31,818 nt of DNA from JANYBV01 sp043763155 (GCA_043763155.1 JAYULW010000092.1:1-31818), one strand, 5' to 3'; shown: positions 1 to 7,859, numbered from the stretch's first letter. Program-made: numbers and translations. Notes: generated by a model from the letters alone, not told the origin.

Positions 1-242
1 TGTGCGGGCACGTTGGGGGCGATGATGGAGACGGTGTGGCCCGCGCCGATACCGCGCTTGGAAAGCGCGTGGGCGAGGCGCTTGCAGCGGGCGTAGGTCT
101 GTGCCCAGGTGTAATGCGCGGATTCGTGGATGAGGGAGGGATGGTCGGGGAAGGCAAGCGCGCTGCGCATGAGGAAGCTGAGCGGCGTAAGGGGCAGGTG
201 GTTGGCGGGGTTTGGGTCGAGCTGCTGGTTGTAGATATTCAT
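1..242 (-). CDS. Acyl-CoA synthetase / AMP-binding ligase, N-terminal part
   Basis: The first 80 residues are visible; the gene runs off the left edge of the window. The peptide begins MNIYNQQLDPNPANHLPLTP and continues with a segment like TPLSFLMRSALAFPDHPSLIHESAHYTW, then a Tyr-Ala-Arg-Cys-Lys-Arg-Leu-Ala helix and GIGAGHTVSIIAPN. This is the usual N-terminus of ANL-superfamily fatty-acid/acyl-CoA ligases, which activate a carboxylate with ATP and load it onto CoA in the cytoplasm. The P-loop and adenylate-forming core lie outside the window, so substrate and completeness cannot be judged. The ATG at 242 has only a distant GGAG upstream. Its first bases overlap the stop of a 9-codon leader frame. 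A good promoter lies at 275-303. The family call is fairly sure; the substrate is unknown. Confidence 0.85.
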   Translation of the reverse strand, partial: MNIYNQQLDPNPANHLPLTPLSFLMRSALAFPDHPSLIHESAHYTWAQTYARCKRLAHALSKRGIGAGHTVSIIAPNVPA

Positions 243-268
243 GTGTGGCGGACGTCTCCAATCTGCAT
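239..268 (-). other. Possible 9-codon leader reading frame (MQIGDVRHT) before the acyl-CoA synthetase
   Basis: An ATG at 268 opens a 9-codon frame whose TGA overlaps the ATG of the ligase gene (ACATGA). The ATG lies six bases after a TATAAT hexamer, about where transcription should start, so the message could begin with AUG and the ligase be translated by termination-reinitiation. This is inference from spacing; the peptide is too short to test by coding statistics. Confidence 0.3.
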
Positions 269-274
269 GGCTTG

Positions 275-303
275 ATTATACCCCAGCTAAGCGGGTTGGC
301 CAA
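275..303 (-). promoter_or_regulatory. Promoter for the acyl-CoA synthetase
   Basis: On the minus strand TTGGCC (303-298) and TATAAT (280-275) are separated by 17 bases. The -10 is a perfect sigma-70 consensus. The -35 lies in the palindrome TTGGCCAA (296-303), so the same bases also read TTGGCC on the plus strand, toward the divergent transporter gene. No convincing -10 was found for that direction. Confidence 0.6.
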
Positions 304-363
304 AGGGTATCTGTGTAAATATTTACTATTCCGTGGCTTGCGCAAATAGGGTATGGGTAGGGA

Positions 364-1278
364 ATGGGTATAAAACATTACATTGAGACACATTTCGGGG
401 TGGTGCTGATGGCGGGCTGCGCCCTTGGGCTGGTGGTGCCGGGGATGCAGCATTTGCCGAACAGCACAGCGGTGCTGGTGCTGGCGCTACTGATGTTTGT
501 TTCGTGCTACCGTTTTGGCGAGGGCGGCGTTGCGGCCATTCGCTGGGTGCATGTGCTGGGGTATTGGGCGTTGCGCTATGGGGTGTTGCCGTGGGGCTTG
601 TGGGCGCTGGCGCGTGTGTTTGTGCCGCAATATGCGGTGGGGGTGTTTTTGCTGGCAGTGCTTCCGGCGGGGGTTTCCAGCCCGGCGATTTCGCATATTT
701 ACGGCGGCATCGTGGCGCCGGGGTTTGCGATTGTGATTTTGAGCCAGCTGGCCACGCCGTTTTTGATTCCGCTGCAATTTGCGCTGCTGGGGCATGTGGA
801 TGTTGGGGGAGCGATTAGCGTGGTGCCGTCGGCGTGGGATTTATTCATGACGATGGTGTGGTGTATTTTTGTGCCGATGCTTGTGTATTTTTGCGTGCGC
901 GGGCATGAGGGGCTGAAGGAATATACGTTGCGGCAGAATAAACTATTTTCGATGCTGCTGGTTGCGTTTGTGATTGCGCTGGCGATTGCCAAGCAGCGCG
1001 ATATTTTGATTTCGCATGTGGGGGACATGGCGTTGTCGCTGGTGATTACGGTGCTGTGTTTTGTGCTGTTTATGGTAGCGGGCTGGTGGTATGGGCGCAA
1101 GCTCCCGCGGGATGAGCGCACGACGTATGCGGTGTGTTCGTCGTTTAACAATGCGGCGCTGGGGGTGAGCTTGGCGCTGCTGCATTTTCCGCCGGAGATT
1201 ATTTTGTTTGTGGCGGTGAGCGAAATCGCGTGGGCGATGCTGCCGGTGTTATTCGGCGTCTTCATTCGCCTTGTGTGA
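364..1278 (+). CDS. SBF/BASS-type membrane transporter
   Basis: This is a 304-residue, very hydrophobic protein with about eight to ten membrane helices. The C-terminal half contains CSSFNNAALGVSLALLHFPP followed by EIILFVAVSEIAWAMLPVLF, which resembles the conserved core of the bile-acid:sodium symporter (SBF/BASS) superfamily. A Gly/Pro/Ser break at AVLPAGVSSPAISHIYGG in the first half is also typical. Such proteins move organic anions with sodium across the inner membrane; the substrate cannot be read from sequence. The ATG at 364 is used because the ATG ten bases earlier meets a stop at once; an AGGG lies about ten bases upstream. Its last 30 bases overlap the 3' end of xerD on the other strand. 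The general family is likely; subfamily and substrate are open. Confidence 0.75.
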   Translation: MGIKHYIETHFGVVLMAGCALGLVVPGMQHLPNSTAVLVLALLMFVSCYRFGEGGVAAIRWVHVLGYWALRYGVLPWGLWALARVFVPQYAVGVFLLAVLPAGVSSPAISHIYGGIVAPGFAIVILSQLATPFLIPLQFALLGHVDVGGAISVVPSAWDLFMTMVWCIFVPMLVYFCVRGHEGLKEYTLRQNKLFSMLLVAFVIALAIAKQRDILISHVGDMALSLVITVLCFVLFMVAGWWYGRKLPRDERTTYAVCSSFNNAALGVSLALLHFPPEIILFVAVSEIAWAMLPVLFGVFIRLV

Positions 1279-2235
1279 CCATTTCTTTTCCTGGGCCAGC
1301 GGGTGGTTTTGCTGCACCAGCTGTTGCAGGCGGTCGGCGTTTACATGGGTGTAAATCTGGGTGGTGGTGATGTCGGAATGGCCGAGGAGTTCCTGTATCA
1401 CGCGTAAATCCGCGCCGCCGGATAATAGATGGCTGGCAAACGAGTGGCGCAGCGTGTGGGGCGAGATGCTTTCGGGGTCGAGGTTTGCTTTGATTGCCAG
1501 GTCTTTGAGCAGGAGCGCGAATTGCTGGCGGGTGATGTAGCCCTCGGCGCGGTGATAGGGGAAGAGGTACGGCGAGGTTTCGCCCTCGCGAAGGAAGGTG
1601 CCGCGTAAATGCAAATAAGCGGTGAGGGCTTCGCGGGATTTGCCGCCGACGGGAACGAGGCGTTCTTTGTTGCCTTTGCCGCGAATGACTAAAAAATCGG
1701 TGGTGACGCGCTTGCCGCTGTCTTTGACTTGCAGGGCGGAGAGTTTCAGGCCTACGAGTTCGGACACGCGGAGCCCTGCGCCGTAGAGCAGTTCCAGCAT
1801 GGCGCGCAGGCGAATGCCTTCGGAGGTGGAGTCGGCTTCGGCGGCATCCAGCAGGGCAGTGACGCCTGCTTCATCCAGTGTTTTGGGCAGGGGGCGGCCT
1901 AGCTTGGGGGTGTCAATGGTGGCGGTGGGGTTGTCGGGCCTTAGTTTTTCGGTGTAGAGGAACTGGAAAAGCTGGCGCAGCGCGGAGAGCTTGCGGGCGA
2001 TGGTTTGGGGCGAGCGCTGGGCTTTGGTGAGCTGGCGGAGGAAATTTTCGAGTTCCTCGCGCGGGGTTTGGAGCAGGGGGTGCTTCTTAAATGCTAGAAA
2101 ATCAATAAGATCGCGCTCGTAGGCGGCGACTGTGTTGGCGCTGGCGCCGCGCTCGGCCACCATCATTTCGAGGAATTGCTCGACGAGGTTTTGGTCGGGG
2201 CTAGGGCTGCTTGGGGTTGAGGAGCGCCGCGGCAT
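1249..2235 (-). CDS. xerD: Tyrosine recombinase XerD
   Basis: This 328-residue site-specific recombinase works with XerC at the chromosomal dif site to resolve chromosome dimers. It has an N-terminal SAM-like core-binding domain (about residues 15-105, with LVEQFLEMMVAERGASANTV) and a C-terminal catalytic domain. The catalytic set is complete: Arg156 (GAGLRVSEL), Lys187 (RGKGNKERLVP), His260 and Arg263 (HTLRHSFASH), His286 (LGHSD) and nucleophile Tyr295 (QIYTH). Length fits the family. I choose the ATG at 2235 because GAGAAAG lies just upstream; a TTG at 2250 would add five residues. Either start overlaps the end of a 55-codon gene in another frame. Position next to divergent aroK-aroB is common in Alphaproteobacteria. 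The 3' end overlaps the converging transporter gene by 30 bases. Confidence 0.95.
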   Translation of the reverse strand: MPRRSSTPSSPSPDQNLVEQFLEMMVAERGASANTVAAYERDLIDFLAFKKHPLLQTPREELENFLRQLTKAQRSPQTIARKLSALRQLFQFLYTEKLRPDNPTATIDTPKLGRPLPKTLDEAGVTALLDAAEADSTSEGIRLRAMLELLYGAGLRVSELVGLKLSALQVKDSGKRVTTDFLVIRGKGNKERLVPVGGKSREALTAYLHLRGTFLREGETSPYLFPYHRAEGYITRQQFALLLKDLAIKANLDPESISPHTLRHSFASHLLSGGADLRVIQELLGHSDITTTQIYTHVNADRLQQLVQQNHPLAQEKKWSHKANEDAE

Positions 2236-2368
2236 CCAGTTCTTTCTCAATGGGTTGCGAAGGGGCGGGAATGGGGCTGGCCATCAGGAAAATGCCGCCG
2301 CCAACTACGACGAACAGGATTAAACCTAAGAAGATGCCTTTTGCCGGGGTCTTGCGCTTATGTTGCAT
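2201..2368 (-). CDS. Small single-pass membrane protein upstream of xerD
   Basis: This 55-residue protein begins MQHKRKTPAKG with a basic N-terminus, has one membrane helix at about residues 11-32 (IFLGLILFVVVGGGIFLMA), and ends in a short polar tail, PIEKELDAAALLNPKQP. A clear ribosome site (AAAGGAAA) lies about nine bases before the ATG at 2368, which makes it more credible than a chance frame. Its last 35 bases overlap the start of xerD in another frame, so the two are probably cotranscribed and perhaps translationally coupled. I do not recognise a family. The basic end is predicted to stay in the cytoplasm and the tail to face the periplasm. Confidence 0.6.
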   Translation of the reverse strand: MQHKRKTPAKGIFLGLILFVVVGGGIFLMASPIPAPSQPIEKELDAAALLNPKQP

Positions 2369-2402
2369 TATTCGATTTTTCCTTTAGTTATGAGCTGACT
2401 GT

Positions 2403-2430
2403 ATCGTAATATGCCGCCCACAGATTACAA
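2403..2430 (-). promoter_or_regulatory. Possible promoter for the small membrane protein and xerD
   Basis: On the minus strand TTGTAA (2430-2425) and TACGAT (2408-2403) are 16 bases apart, each matching four of six consensus positions. Transcription would start about 28 bases before the ATG at 2368. No equally good plus-strand promoter for aroK was found in this 80-base divergent gap. Confidence 0.35.
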
Positions 2431-2448
2431 GTATTGATTAACGCCGAC

Positions 2449-2997
2449 ATGAACGCCCATTCGCCAGCCCCGTCCTTCAAGCTTTCCAAGCCGATTGTGC
2501 TGGTGGGGCTTATGGGTGCGGGCAAATCCACGATCGGGCGGCGGTTGAGCGGGGCGCTGTCGCTGCCGTTCATGGATTCGGACAATGAAATCGCCGAAGC
2601 TGCGGGGTGCAGTATTTCCGATATTTTTGAAAGTTATGGCGAGGCGATTTTCCGCGATCTGGAAAAGCGCGTACTTTTACGCCTGATCAGCAGCGCGCCC
2701 TGCATTATCGCAACCGGCGGGGGTGCGTTCATCAACCCTGAGATTCGCGCGGCGGTGAAGGAGAAGGCGGTTTCGGTTTGGCTGAAGGCGGACCTTGATG
2801 TGCTGCTGGAGCGCGTGTCGCGCAGGGATACGCGGCCGCTTTTGAAGGCAGGGGACAAGGGCGAGATTTTGTCGCGGTTGATGGAGGAGCGCTACCCGAT
2901 TTACGCCGAGGCCGATATTGTAATTGATAGCAATGCGGGCCTGCATGAGGCGGTGGTGGACCATATTGTTTCGGCGCTTGAGGCAGACCATGGCTGA
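2449..2997 (+). CDS. aroK: Shikimate kinase
   Basis: Shikimate kinase phosphorylates shikimate with ATP at its 3-hydroxyl, the fifth step of chorismate and aromatic amino acid synthesis. The 182-residue protein has the full motif set: Walker A GLMGAGKST at about residues 20-28, the shikimate-binding MDSDNEIAE, FRDLEKRVL carrying the conserved Arg, the IATGGGAF glycine loop, the lid arginines in RRDTRPLL, and ERYPIYAEAD near the end. I use the ATG at 2449. A TTG five codons earlier (2434) is possible, and neither has a clear Shine-Dalgarno, so translation may be leaderless. Its end overlaps the start of aroB by eight bases, showing coupling of two enzymes of one pathway. Confidence 0.95.
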   Translation: MNAHSPAPSFKLSKPIVLVGLMGAGKSTIGRRLSGALSLPFMDSDNEIAEAAGCSISDIFESYGEAIFRDLEKRVLLRLISSAPCIIATGGGAFINPEIRAAVKEKAVSVWLKADLDVLLERVSRRDTRPLLKAGDKGEILSRLMEERYPIYAEADIVIDSNAGLHEAVVDHIVSALEADHG

Positions 2998-4108
2998 GCC
3001 GGAGATTGCGCCGCTGCGCGTGGCGCTGGGTGAGCGGGCCTATGATATTATTGTGGGTGAGCGGATTCTGGGCAAGGCGGGGCGCTATATCCTGCCGCTG
3101 ATCAAGACCAAAAAAGTGCTGATTGTGAGCGACGAGTCGGTGGCGCGGCTGTATTTGCACCGTCTGACCAATGCGCTGGAAGAAGCGCAGATTCGCAGCC
3201 GCAGTATTTTGGTGAAGCCCGGCGAGGGCAGCAAAAGCATGAGCGTGTTTGGCGACGTGATGGAGCAATTGCTGGCCGAAAAGCCTGACCGCAAGACAAC
3301 GCTGATTGCGCTGGGCGGCGGGGTGATTGGCGATTTGACCGGGTTTGCGGCCAGTGTTTTGCTGCGGGGTGTGGATTTTATCCAGATTCCCACCACGCTG
3401 CTTTCGCAGGTGGATAGTTCGGTGGGCGGCAAAACGGGCATTAATTCGCGCTATGGCAAAAACCTGATCGGGGCATTCCACCAGCCGCGCCTTGTACTGG
3501 CGGATGTGGCGACGCTTACCACGCTTCCGAAGCGCGAGCTGCTTTCGGGCTATGCGGAAGTGCTGAAATACGGGCTGATTAATGATATGGTGTTTTTCAC
3601 ATGGCTGGAGGCTAACGGCCCGGCCATGCTTGCGGGCGATACGTCGCTGCTGGCGGAGGCCATCTCTCGTTCTTGCGCGGCGAAGGCCGCCATTGTGGCC
3701 GAAGACGAAAAAGAGGGCGGAGTGCGCGCGCTTTTGAACCTTGGGCACACGTTCGGCCATGCGCTGGAGGCAGAAACCGGTTATGGGGATGCGCTCCTGC
3801 ACGGCGAAGCGGTGGCGATTGGCATGATTTTAGCGCTTAAGGTTTCGGTGGCGATGGGGATTTGCCCGCAGGCCGACCTCGACCTGGTGCTGGCGCATTA
3901 CCGCGATGTGGGGCTGATGGGAAGCCCGCGTGACGTGCGCCCGGACTGGAACGTTTCGGCGCTGATGGAGCATTTTACCCGCGATAAAAAGACCGAAGAT
4001 GGCAAGCTTACCTTCATCCTGCTGCGCGGCATTGGGAAAGCATTTATAACGCAAGAGGTTAACGCCGAATTGATCCGCGACGTCCTTGCGCAAGCGGTTG
4101 CCGCATAA
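2990..4108 (+). CDS. aroB: 3-dehydroquinate synthase
   Basis: AroB converts DAHP to 3-dehydroquinate using NAD and a divalent metal, the second shikimate-pathway step. The 372-residue length is normal. Visible motifs are the NAD-binding GEGSKSM and GGGVIGDLTGFAASVLLRG, the phosphate-binding IPTTLLSQVDSSVGGKTGIN, KNLIGAFHQP, and the metal ligands Glu (YAEVLKYG, about 187), His (LGHTFGHALE, about 252) and His (HGEAVAIGM, about 270). The start is the ATG at 2990 (MAEPEIAPLRV), which lies inside the last codons of aroK (ATGGCTGA). An upstream extension of the frame would run back through aroK and is not needed. The CNNM transporter gene follows after 15 bases. Confidence 0.97.
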   Translation: MAEPEIAPLRVALGERAYDIIVGERILGKAGRYILPLIKTKKVLIVSDESVARLYLHRLTNALEEAQIRSRSILVKPGEGSKSMSVFGDVMEQLLAEKPDRKTTLIALGGGVIGDLTGFAASVLLRGVDFIQIPTTLLSQVDSSVGGKTGINSRYGKNLIGAFHQPRLVLADVATLTTLPKRELLSGYAEVLKYGLINDMVFFTWLEANGPAMLAGDTSLLAEAISRSCAAKAAIVAEDEKEGGVRALLNLGHTFGHALEAETGYGDALLHGEAVAIGMILALKVSVAMGICPQADLDLVLAHYRDVGLMGSPRDVRPDWNVSALMEHFTRDKKTEDGKLTFILLRGIGKAFITQEVNAELIRDVLAQAVAA

Positions 4109-4123
4109 TATAGTAGCGCCCGC

Positions 4124-5455
4124 ATGAACCCTGAAATCACCAATAACTTCTTCCTGCTGTACGGCACCATCATTTTCCTGTGCCTGCTGTTTTCCGCGTT
4201 TTTCTCGGCGGCGGAAACGGCGATGACGGCTGTTTCGCGCGCGCGCATTTACCAGCTGGTGATGGATGGCAATAAGGCCGCCCAAGTGGTGACCAAGCTG
4301 CGCAGGCAGAAAGACGCGCTGATCGGCACGGTGCTGCTGGGCTATAATGCGGTGAATATTGCAGCGTGCAGTTTAGCGACCAGCGTTTCGCTTTCGTATT
4401 TTGGGGAAAAAGAGGGCGGGTTTTCGCTGATTATTTCTACCGTGGTGATGACGGTGCTGGTGGTGGTGTTTACCGAAGTGCTGCCTAAGACATATGCGAT
4501 TCATAATTCTGAGAAGGTGGCGCTGCGTTTTGCGCCTGCACTGCAATTGGCGGTGAAGATTCTTTACCCGATTACGAAAAGCATTCAGGTGTTCATCTCT
4601 GGTTTGTTTAAGGTGTTTGGGGTGGATGTGACGAGTTCGCATAATCTGATTTCGGCCACCGATGTGATTCGCGGCACGATTGAGCTGCATCACCGTGAAG
4701 GCAAAATGATAAAGCAGGACCGCGATATGCTGGGAAGCATTCTGGACCTGAACGATATTGAAGTCGGCGAAATCATGATCCACCGCAAGGAAGTGGAAAC
4801 GCTGAATGCGGATTTGCCGGTGGATGAGCTGATTGCGCAGGCCGTTTCCACCATGCATAGCCGCATTCCGGTGTGGCGCGGGGAAGCGGATAATATTATT
4901 GGTTTGCTGCATATTAAAAACCTGATCCGGGCGCTGAATGAAAAGCGCGCGGCGGGCTTGCCTATGACTGTGGATGATGTGCTGCTGATTGCGAAGAAGC
5001 CGTGGTTTATTCCTGAGACGACTTCCTTGCGCGACCAGCTGTTGGCGTTTCGCAACAAGCGGCAGCATTTCGCGTTTGTAGTGGATGAGTATGGCGGCTG
5101 GCGCGGGGTGGTGACGCTCGAAGACATTATCGAAGAAATCGTGGGCGATATTGAAGATGAGCATGATGAAGAAGAAACCGGCATCCAGAAAGTGGGCGAA
5201 GATGCCTATTACGTGGTGGGCGGGCTTTCGGTGCGCGACCTGAACCGCCATCTGGACTGGAATTTGCCGGATGAGAATGCTTCTACCATTGCGGGGCTTT
5301 TGATTCATGAGATACAGGCGATTCCTTCGGTGGGGGCGCTGTTTGATGTACATGGGTTCCGCTTTACGGTGGTTTCAAAAGATGGCGCGCGGGTGACGCG
5401 TTTGCGCATCGAAAAATTGCCGGATACGAAACTTCCCGAAGATGTTGAGCTGTAA
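4124..5455 (+). CDS. CNNM/CorC-HlyC family transporter (DUF21, CBS pair, CorC_HlyC)
   Basis: This 443-residue inner-membrane protein of the CNNM/CorC family probably handles magnesium or another divalent cation; older annotations call it hemolysin-like. The N-terminal DUF21 membrane domain covers about residues 1-200 and begins with hydrophobic FLLYGTIIFLCLLFSAFFSAAETAMTAVS, where the FFSAAETA motif is diagnostic. A CBS-domain pair follows (about 205-335: IMIHRKEVETL, RIPVWRG, HFAFVVDEYGGWRGVVTLEDIIEEIVGDIEDEHD). A CorC_HlyC domain closes the protein (about 350-430: YYVVGGLSVRDLNRHLDW, TIAGLLIHE). It follows aroB after 15 bases, and its TAA overlaps the ATG of the next gene (TAATG). The association with aroB is a frequent alphaproteobacterial gene order; no direct metabolic link is evident. 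Confidence 0.93.
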   Translation: MNPEITNNFFLLYGTIIFLCLLFSAFFSAAETAMTAVSRARIYQLVMDGNKAAQVVTKLRRQKDALIGTVLLGYNAVNIAACSLATSVSLSYFGEKEGGFSLIISTVVMTVLVVVFTEVLPKTYAIHNSEKVALRFAPALQLAVKILYPITKSIQVFISGLFKVFGVDVTSSHNLISATDVIRGTIELHHREGKMIKQDRDMLGSILDLNDIEVGEIMIHRKEVETLNADLPVDELIAQAVSTMHSRIPVWRGEADNIIGLLHIKNLIRALNEKRAAGLPMTVDDVLLIAKKPWFIPETTSLRDQLLAFRNKRQHFAFVVDEYGGWRGVVTLEDIIEEIVGDIEDEHDEEETGIQKVGEDAYYVVGGLSVRDLNRHLDWNLPDENASTIAGLLIHEIQAIPSVGALFDVHGFRFTVVSKDGARVTRLRIEKLPDTKLPEDVEL

Positions 5456-5649
5456 TGAGCGATGCGGAAAAACCGGGATATATCGTGGAATTTGTTGTGG
5501 TGGGTAAGTCTGTGAAGGCAACCGCCATTGACCCCAATACGATGCGTGAGGCGAGCATTATCGGCTCGTCGCTGCTGCCGAAGAAGATGCTGGCGAAGCA
5601 GGCGGTGCGCAAACTGGAATATGTGATGGGTAAGGGCGAAAAGCCATGA
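5455..5649 (+). CDS. Small conserved alphaproteobacterial protein (DUF6898-like)
   Basis: This is a 64-residue soluble protein with no signal peptide. The pattern YIVEFVVVGKSVKATAIDP, then EASIIGSS, then a C-terminal helix LAKQAVRKLEYVMGKGEK resembles the small family I know as DUF6898, seen beside cell-envelope genes in Alphaproteobacteria. That family match is from memory and should be checked. Translational coupling on both sides (TAATG with the transporter gene, ATGA with the penicillin-binding protein gene) argues strongly that it is a real gene and is made in step with them. Its function is unknown; a small beta-strand plus helix fold is likely. Confidence 0.75.
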   Translation: MSDAEKPGYIVEFVVVGKSVKATAIDPNTMREASIIGSSLLPKKMLAKQAVRKLEYVMGKGEKP

Positions 5650-7748
5650 GCCTGCTTAAAACCATCCGCAAAAAACTGCGCCCAAAGAAAAAGAAAAAAC
5701 GCGCCCCCCAAGGCGAAGGCCGCAGCCCGCAAAGCAAAGGTAAGCGCGGCAGCGATTTACCGGCGTATCCGCAATACCGCTCCGGAGCCAAAAAGAAGAA
5801 AAAACCTGCGCGCAGCAAGCGCTGGCTGATTCGCGTCGGGCTTGCCTGCGTTATGGTGCTGGTGGTGTTGTATGCGTGGTTCTCGTGGGGGCTGCCGGAT
5901 ATTGAGGATTTGAACACGTCTACCAAAGCACCCAGCATTTTGATCAAGACGGTGAAGGGCGATATTATCGGCAGTTTTGGCGATATTTATGGTGATTACC
6001 TGCCGTTTGACGATTTCCCCACGTCGCTGGTGGATGCGGTGATGGCGACCGAAGACCGGAGTTTTTACAGCCATTTCGGTATTGATCCGATCGGGTTGCT
6101 GCGCGCAACATTCGTGAATGTGAAGGCAGGGCATGTGGTGCAAGGCGGCAGCACCATTACGCAGCAGGTGGCCAAGAACGTGTTCCTTACGCCGGAGCGC
6201 TCGTTCGGGCGCAAGATCAAAGAAATGCTGCTGGCGCTGAAGCTGGAACACCGCTTCAGCAAAAAAGAAATCATGGGGATTTACCTGAACCGGGTGTATC
6301 TGGGCGCGGGCAATTATGGGGTGGACGCAGCCGCGCACCGCTATTTCGACAAGTCGGCGCGCCAGCTCACGCTTTCGGAATCGGCGATTATCGCAGGGCT
6401 GCTGAAAGCGCCTTCGCGCTTTGCGCCTACGTCCAACCCCAAGCTTTCGCGCGAGCGGGCCACGGTGGTTTTGAGCAACATGGAAGATGCGGGCTACCTC
6501 ACCGCGCAGCAGGCAGCGCGCGCGAAGGAAGAGCTGGCGCGCACTATGAACGGGCGCAAGAAAGCCGCGCAAAGCACGCAGTATTTCTCGGACTGGATTT
6601 TGGACCAGTTGCAGGATTATGTGGGCACGATCACCGAAGACGTGGTGGTGATTACGACGCTGAACCCCGACATGCAGACCATGGCCGAAAAGGCGATGAC
6701 CGATATCATGGACAAGGAAGCGGACTCGCATAATGTCGGGCAGGCGGCGCTGCTTTCGATGGAGCCGAGTGGTGCCATCCGCGCCATGGTCGGCGGGCGC
6801 AATTACGGCGACAGCCAGTATAACCGCGCCACGCAATCGCTGCGCCAGCCGGGGTCTTCGTTTAAGTTGTTCGTGTATCTGGCGGGGCTGGAAAACGGGC
6901 TTACGCCGGATTCCATCGTGGAAGACCAGCCTGTTGGCATTAAAGTGGTGGGCGGTACGTGGCGGCCCAAGAATTATACCAATAAATACCTGGGCACGAT
7001 TTCGCTGAAGGAAGCGGTGACGGAGTCGGTGAATACGGTTGCGGTGCAGGTGGCGCAGGAAGCGGGCTTTGATAAGGTCATTGATGTTGCGCACCGTTTG
7101 GGGCTTAGCAATGATATGGACCCGCTGCCAAGCATTGCGCTGGGTGCTACGGAAGTTTCGCTGATGGAAATGACGACCGCTTATGCGCATATGGCTGCGA
7201 ACGGGGCGATTGTGTACCCGTATGGGATTGAGGAAATTGATTCGGCGAAGGGCAAGGTGCTTTACCAGCGGCAAATTTCGGCGAAGGGCGTGGTGATCCG
7301 CTCCGGCATTGTGGGGATGATGAACGAGATGCTGATGAATGTGATTAGCGAAGGCACGGGCAAGGGCGCCAATATCGGGCGGCCTGCGGCGGGCAAGACG
7401 GGTACGACGTCGGACTATAAAGACGCGTGGTTCATGGGCTATACGCCGGATTTAGTGACGGGCGTGTGGGTGGGTAATGACGACAACACGCCGATGAAAA
7501 AAGTGACGGGCGGCATGCTGCCTGCGCAGATCTGGCATAATTACATGATTGCGGCATTGGCAGGCACGCCTGCGCATGATTTGCCCACGAGCCGGGGCGA
7601 TAACGGCAATGCGGGGCTGCCATGGCAGGAAGAGCAGGCGGAGACCCAATACCCGCAGGCGCAGGATGCGCATGAGCGGATGCATGAGCAAAAACACAAG
7701 GGCAATGTGGACCTTGGGCATTCCTTCTGGGATAAGCTTTTGCGCTAA
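5646..7748 (+). CDS. Class A penicillin-binding protein (PBP1A-type glycosyltransferase/transpeptidase)
   Basis: This bifunctional peptidoglycan synthase is anchored in the inner membrane with its catalytic parts in the periplasm. The 700 residues comprise a very basic cytoplasmic tail (1-60, with runs such as KKKKK), one membrane helix (about 61-82), a GT51 glycosyltransferase domain (EDRSFYSHFG near 135 with the catalytic Glu, GGSTITQQVAKN, LNRVYLGAGNYGVDAAA) and a transpeptidase domain. Its three active-site motifs are present: SSFK (Ser near 405), SVN and KTGTTSD (near 583). The start overlaps the previous gene by four bases (ATGA). The acidic/His-rich C-terminus (EEQAETQYPQAQDAHERMHE) is family-variable. 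It could be called MrcA-like; the exact orthologue is not certain. Confidence 0.95.
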   Translation: MSLLKTIRKKLRPKKKKKRAPQGEGRSPQSKGKRGSDLPAYPQYRSGAKKKKKPARSKRWLIRVGLACVMVLVVLYAWFSWGLPDIEDLNTSTKAPSILIKTVKGDIIGSFGDIYGDYLPFDDFPTSLVDAVMATEDRSFYSHFGIDPIGLLRATFVNVKAGHVVQGGSTITQQVAKNVFLTPERSFGRKIKEMLLALKLEHRFSKKEIMGIYLNRVYLGAGNYGVDAAAHRYFDKSARQLTLSESAIIAGLLKAPSRFAPTSNPKLSRERATVVLSNMEDAGYLTAQQAARAKEELARTMNGRKKAAQSTQYFSDWILDQLQDYVGTITEDVVVITTLNPDMQTMAEKAMTDIMDKEADSHNVGQAALLSMEPSGAIRAMVGGRNYGDSQYNRATQSLRQPGSSFKLFVYLAGLENGLTPDSIVEDQPVGIKVVGGTWRPKNYTNKYLGTISLKEAVTESVNTVAVQVAQEAGFDKVIDVAHRLGLSNDMDPLPSIALGATEVSLMEMTTAYAHMAANGAIVYPYGIEEIDSAKGKVLYQRQISAKGVVIRSGIVGMMNEMLMNVISEGTGKGANIGRPAAGKTGTTSDYKDAWFMGYTPDLVTGVWVGNDDNTPMKKVTGGMLPAQIWHNYMIAALAGTPAHDLPTSRGDNGNAGLPWQEEQAETQYPQAQDAHERMHEQKHKGNVDLGHSFWDKLLR

Positions 7749-7750
7749 TT

Positions 7751-7791
7751 GGCTGTATTTCAGGTATATTTACGGCTGTAAAATGGCTGTA
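7751..7791 (+). repeat. Three direct GGCTGTA repeats upstream of the 7860 gene
   Basis: GGCTGTA occurs at 7751-7757, 7774-7780 and 7785-7791, on one strand. Start-to-start spacings are 23 and 11 bases, close to two helical turns and one. The copies lie in the 111-base gap after the penicillin-binding protein gene, about 60-100 bases before a -10-like box, where an activator would be expected to bind. No terminator-like hairpin was found here. The regulator is unknown. Confidence 0.4.
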
Positions 7792-7847
7792 ACATTTGCT
7801 TTCGGGCGCATCATAAATGTTTAACGGGCGCGATTGCGCCACTGCGC

Positions 7848-7853
7848 TATGAT
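7848..7853 (+). promoter_or_regulatory. Candidate -10 element for a leaderless 7860 transcript
   Basis: TATGAT lies at 7848-7853 with six bases between it and the ATG at 7860, so transcription should begin at or next to the start codon. No sigma-70 -35 is present 16-18 bases upstream, and no Shine-Dalgarno precedes the ATG. The missing -35 together with the phased GGCTGTA repeats suggests activator dependence (inference). Confidence 0.4.
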
Positions 7854-7859
7854 ACTGGT

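Noticed and set aside
2732..3802. Long open frame (about 356 codons) on the minus strand across aroK and aroB
   Set aside because: It is antisense to two certain enzymes and has shadow-frame composition rich in Arg, His and Gln.
5757..7274. Long open frame (about 505 codons) on the minus strand opposite the penicillin-binding protein gene
   Set aside because: It is antisense to a well-supported gene, has a His/Arg/Gln-rich composition typical of shadow frames in GC-rich DNA, and shows no motif or ribosome site.
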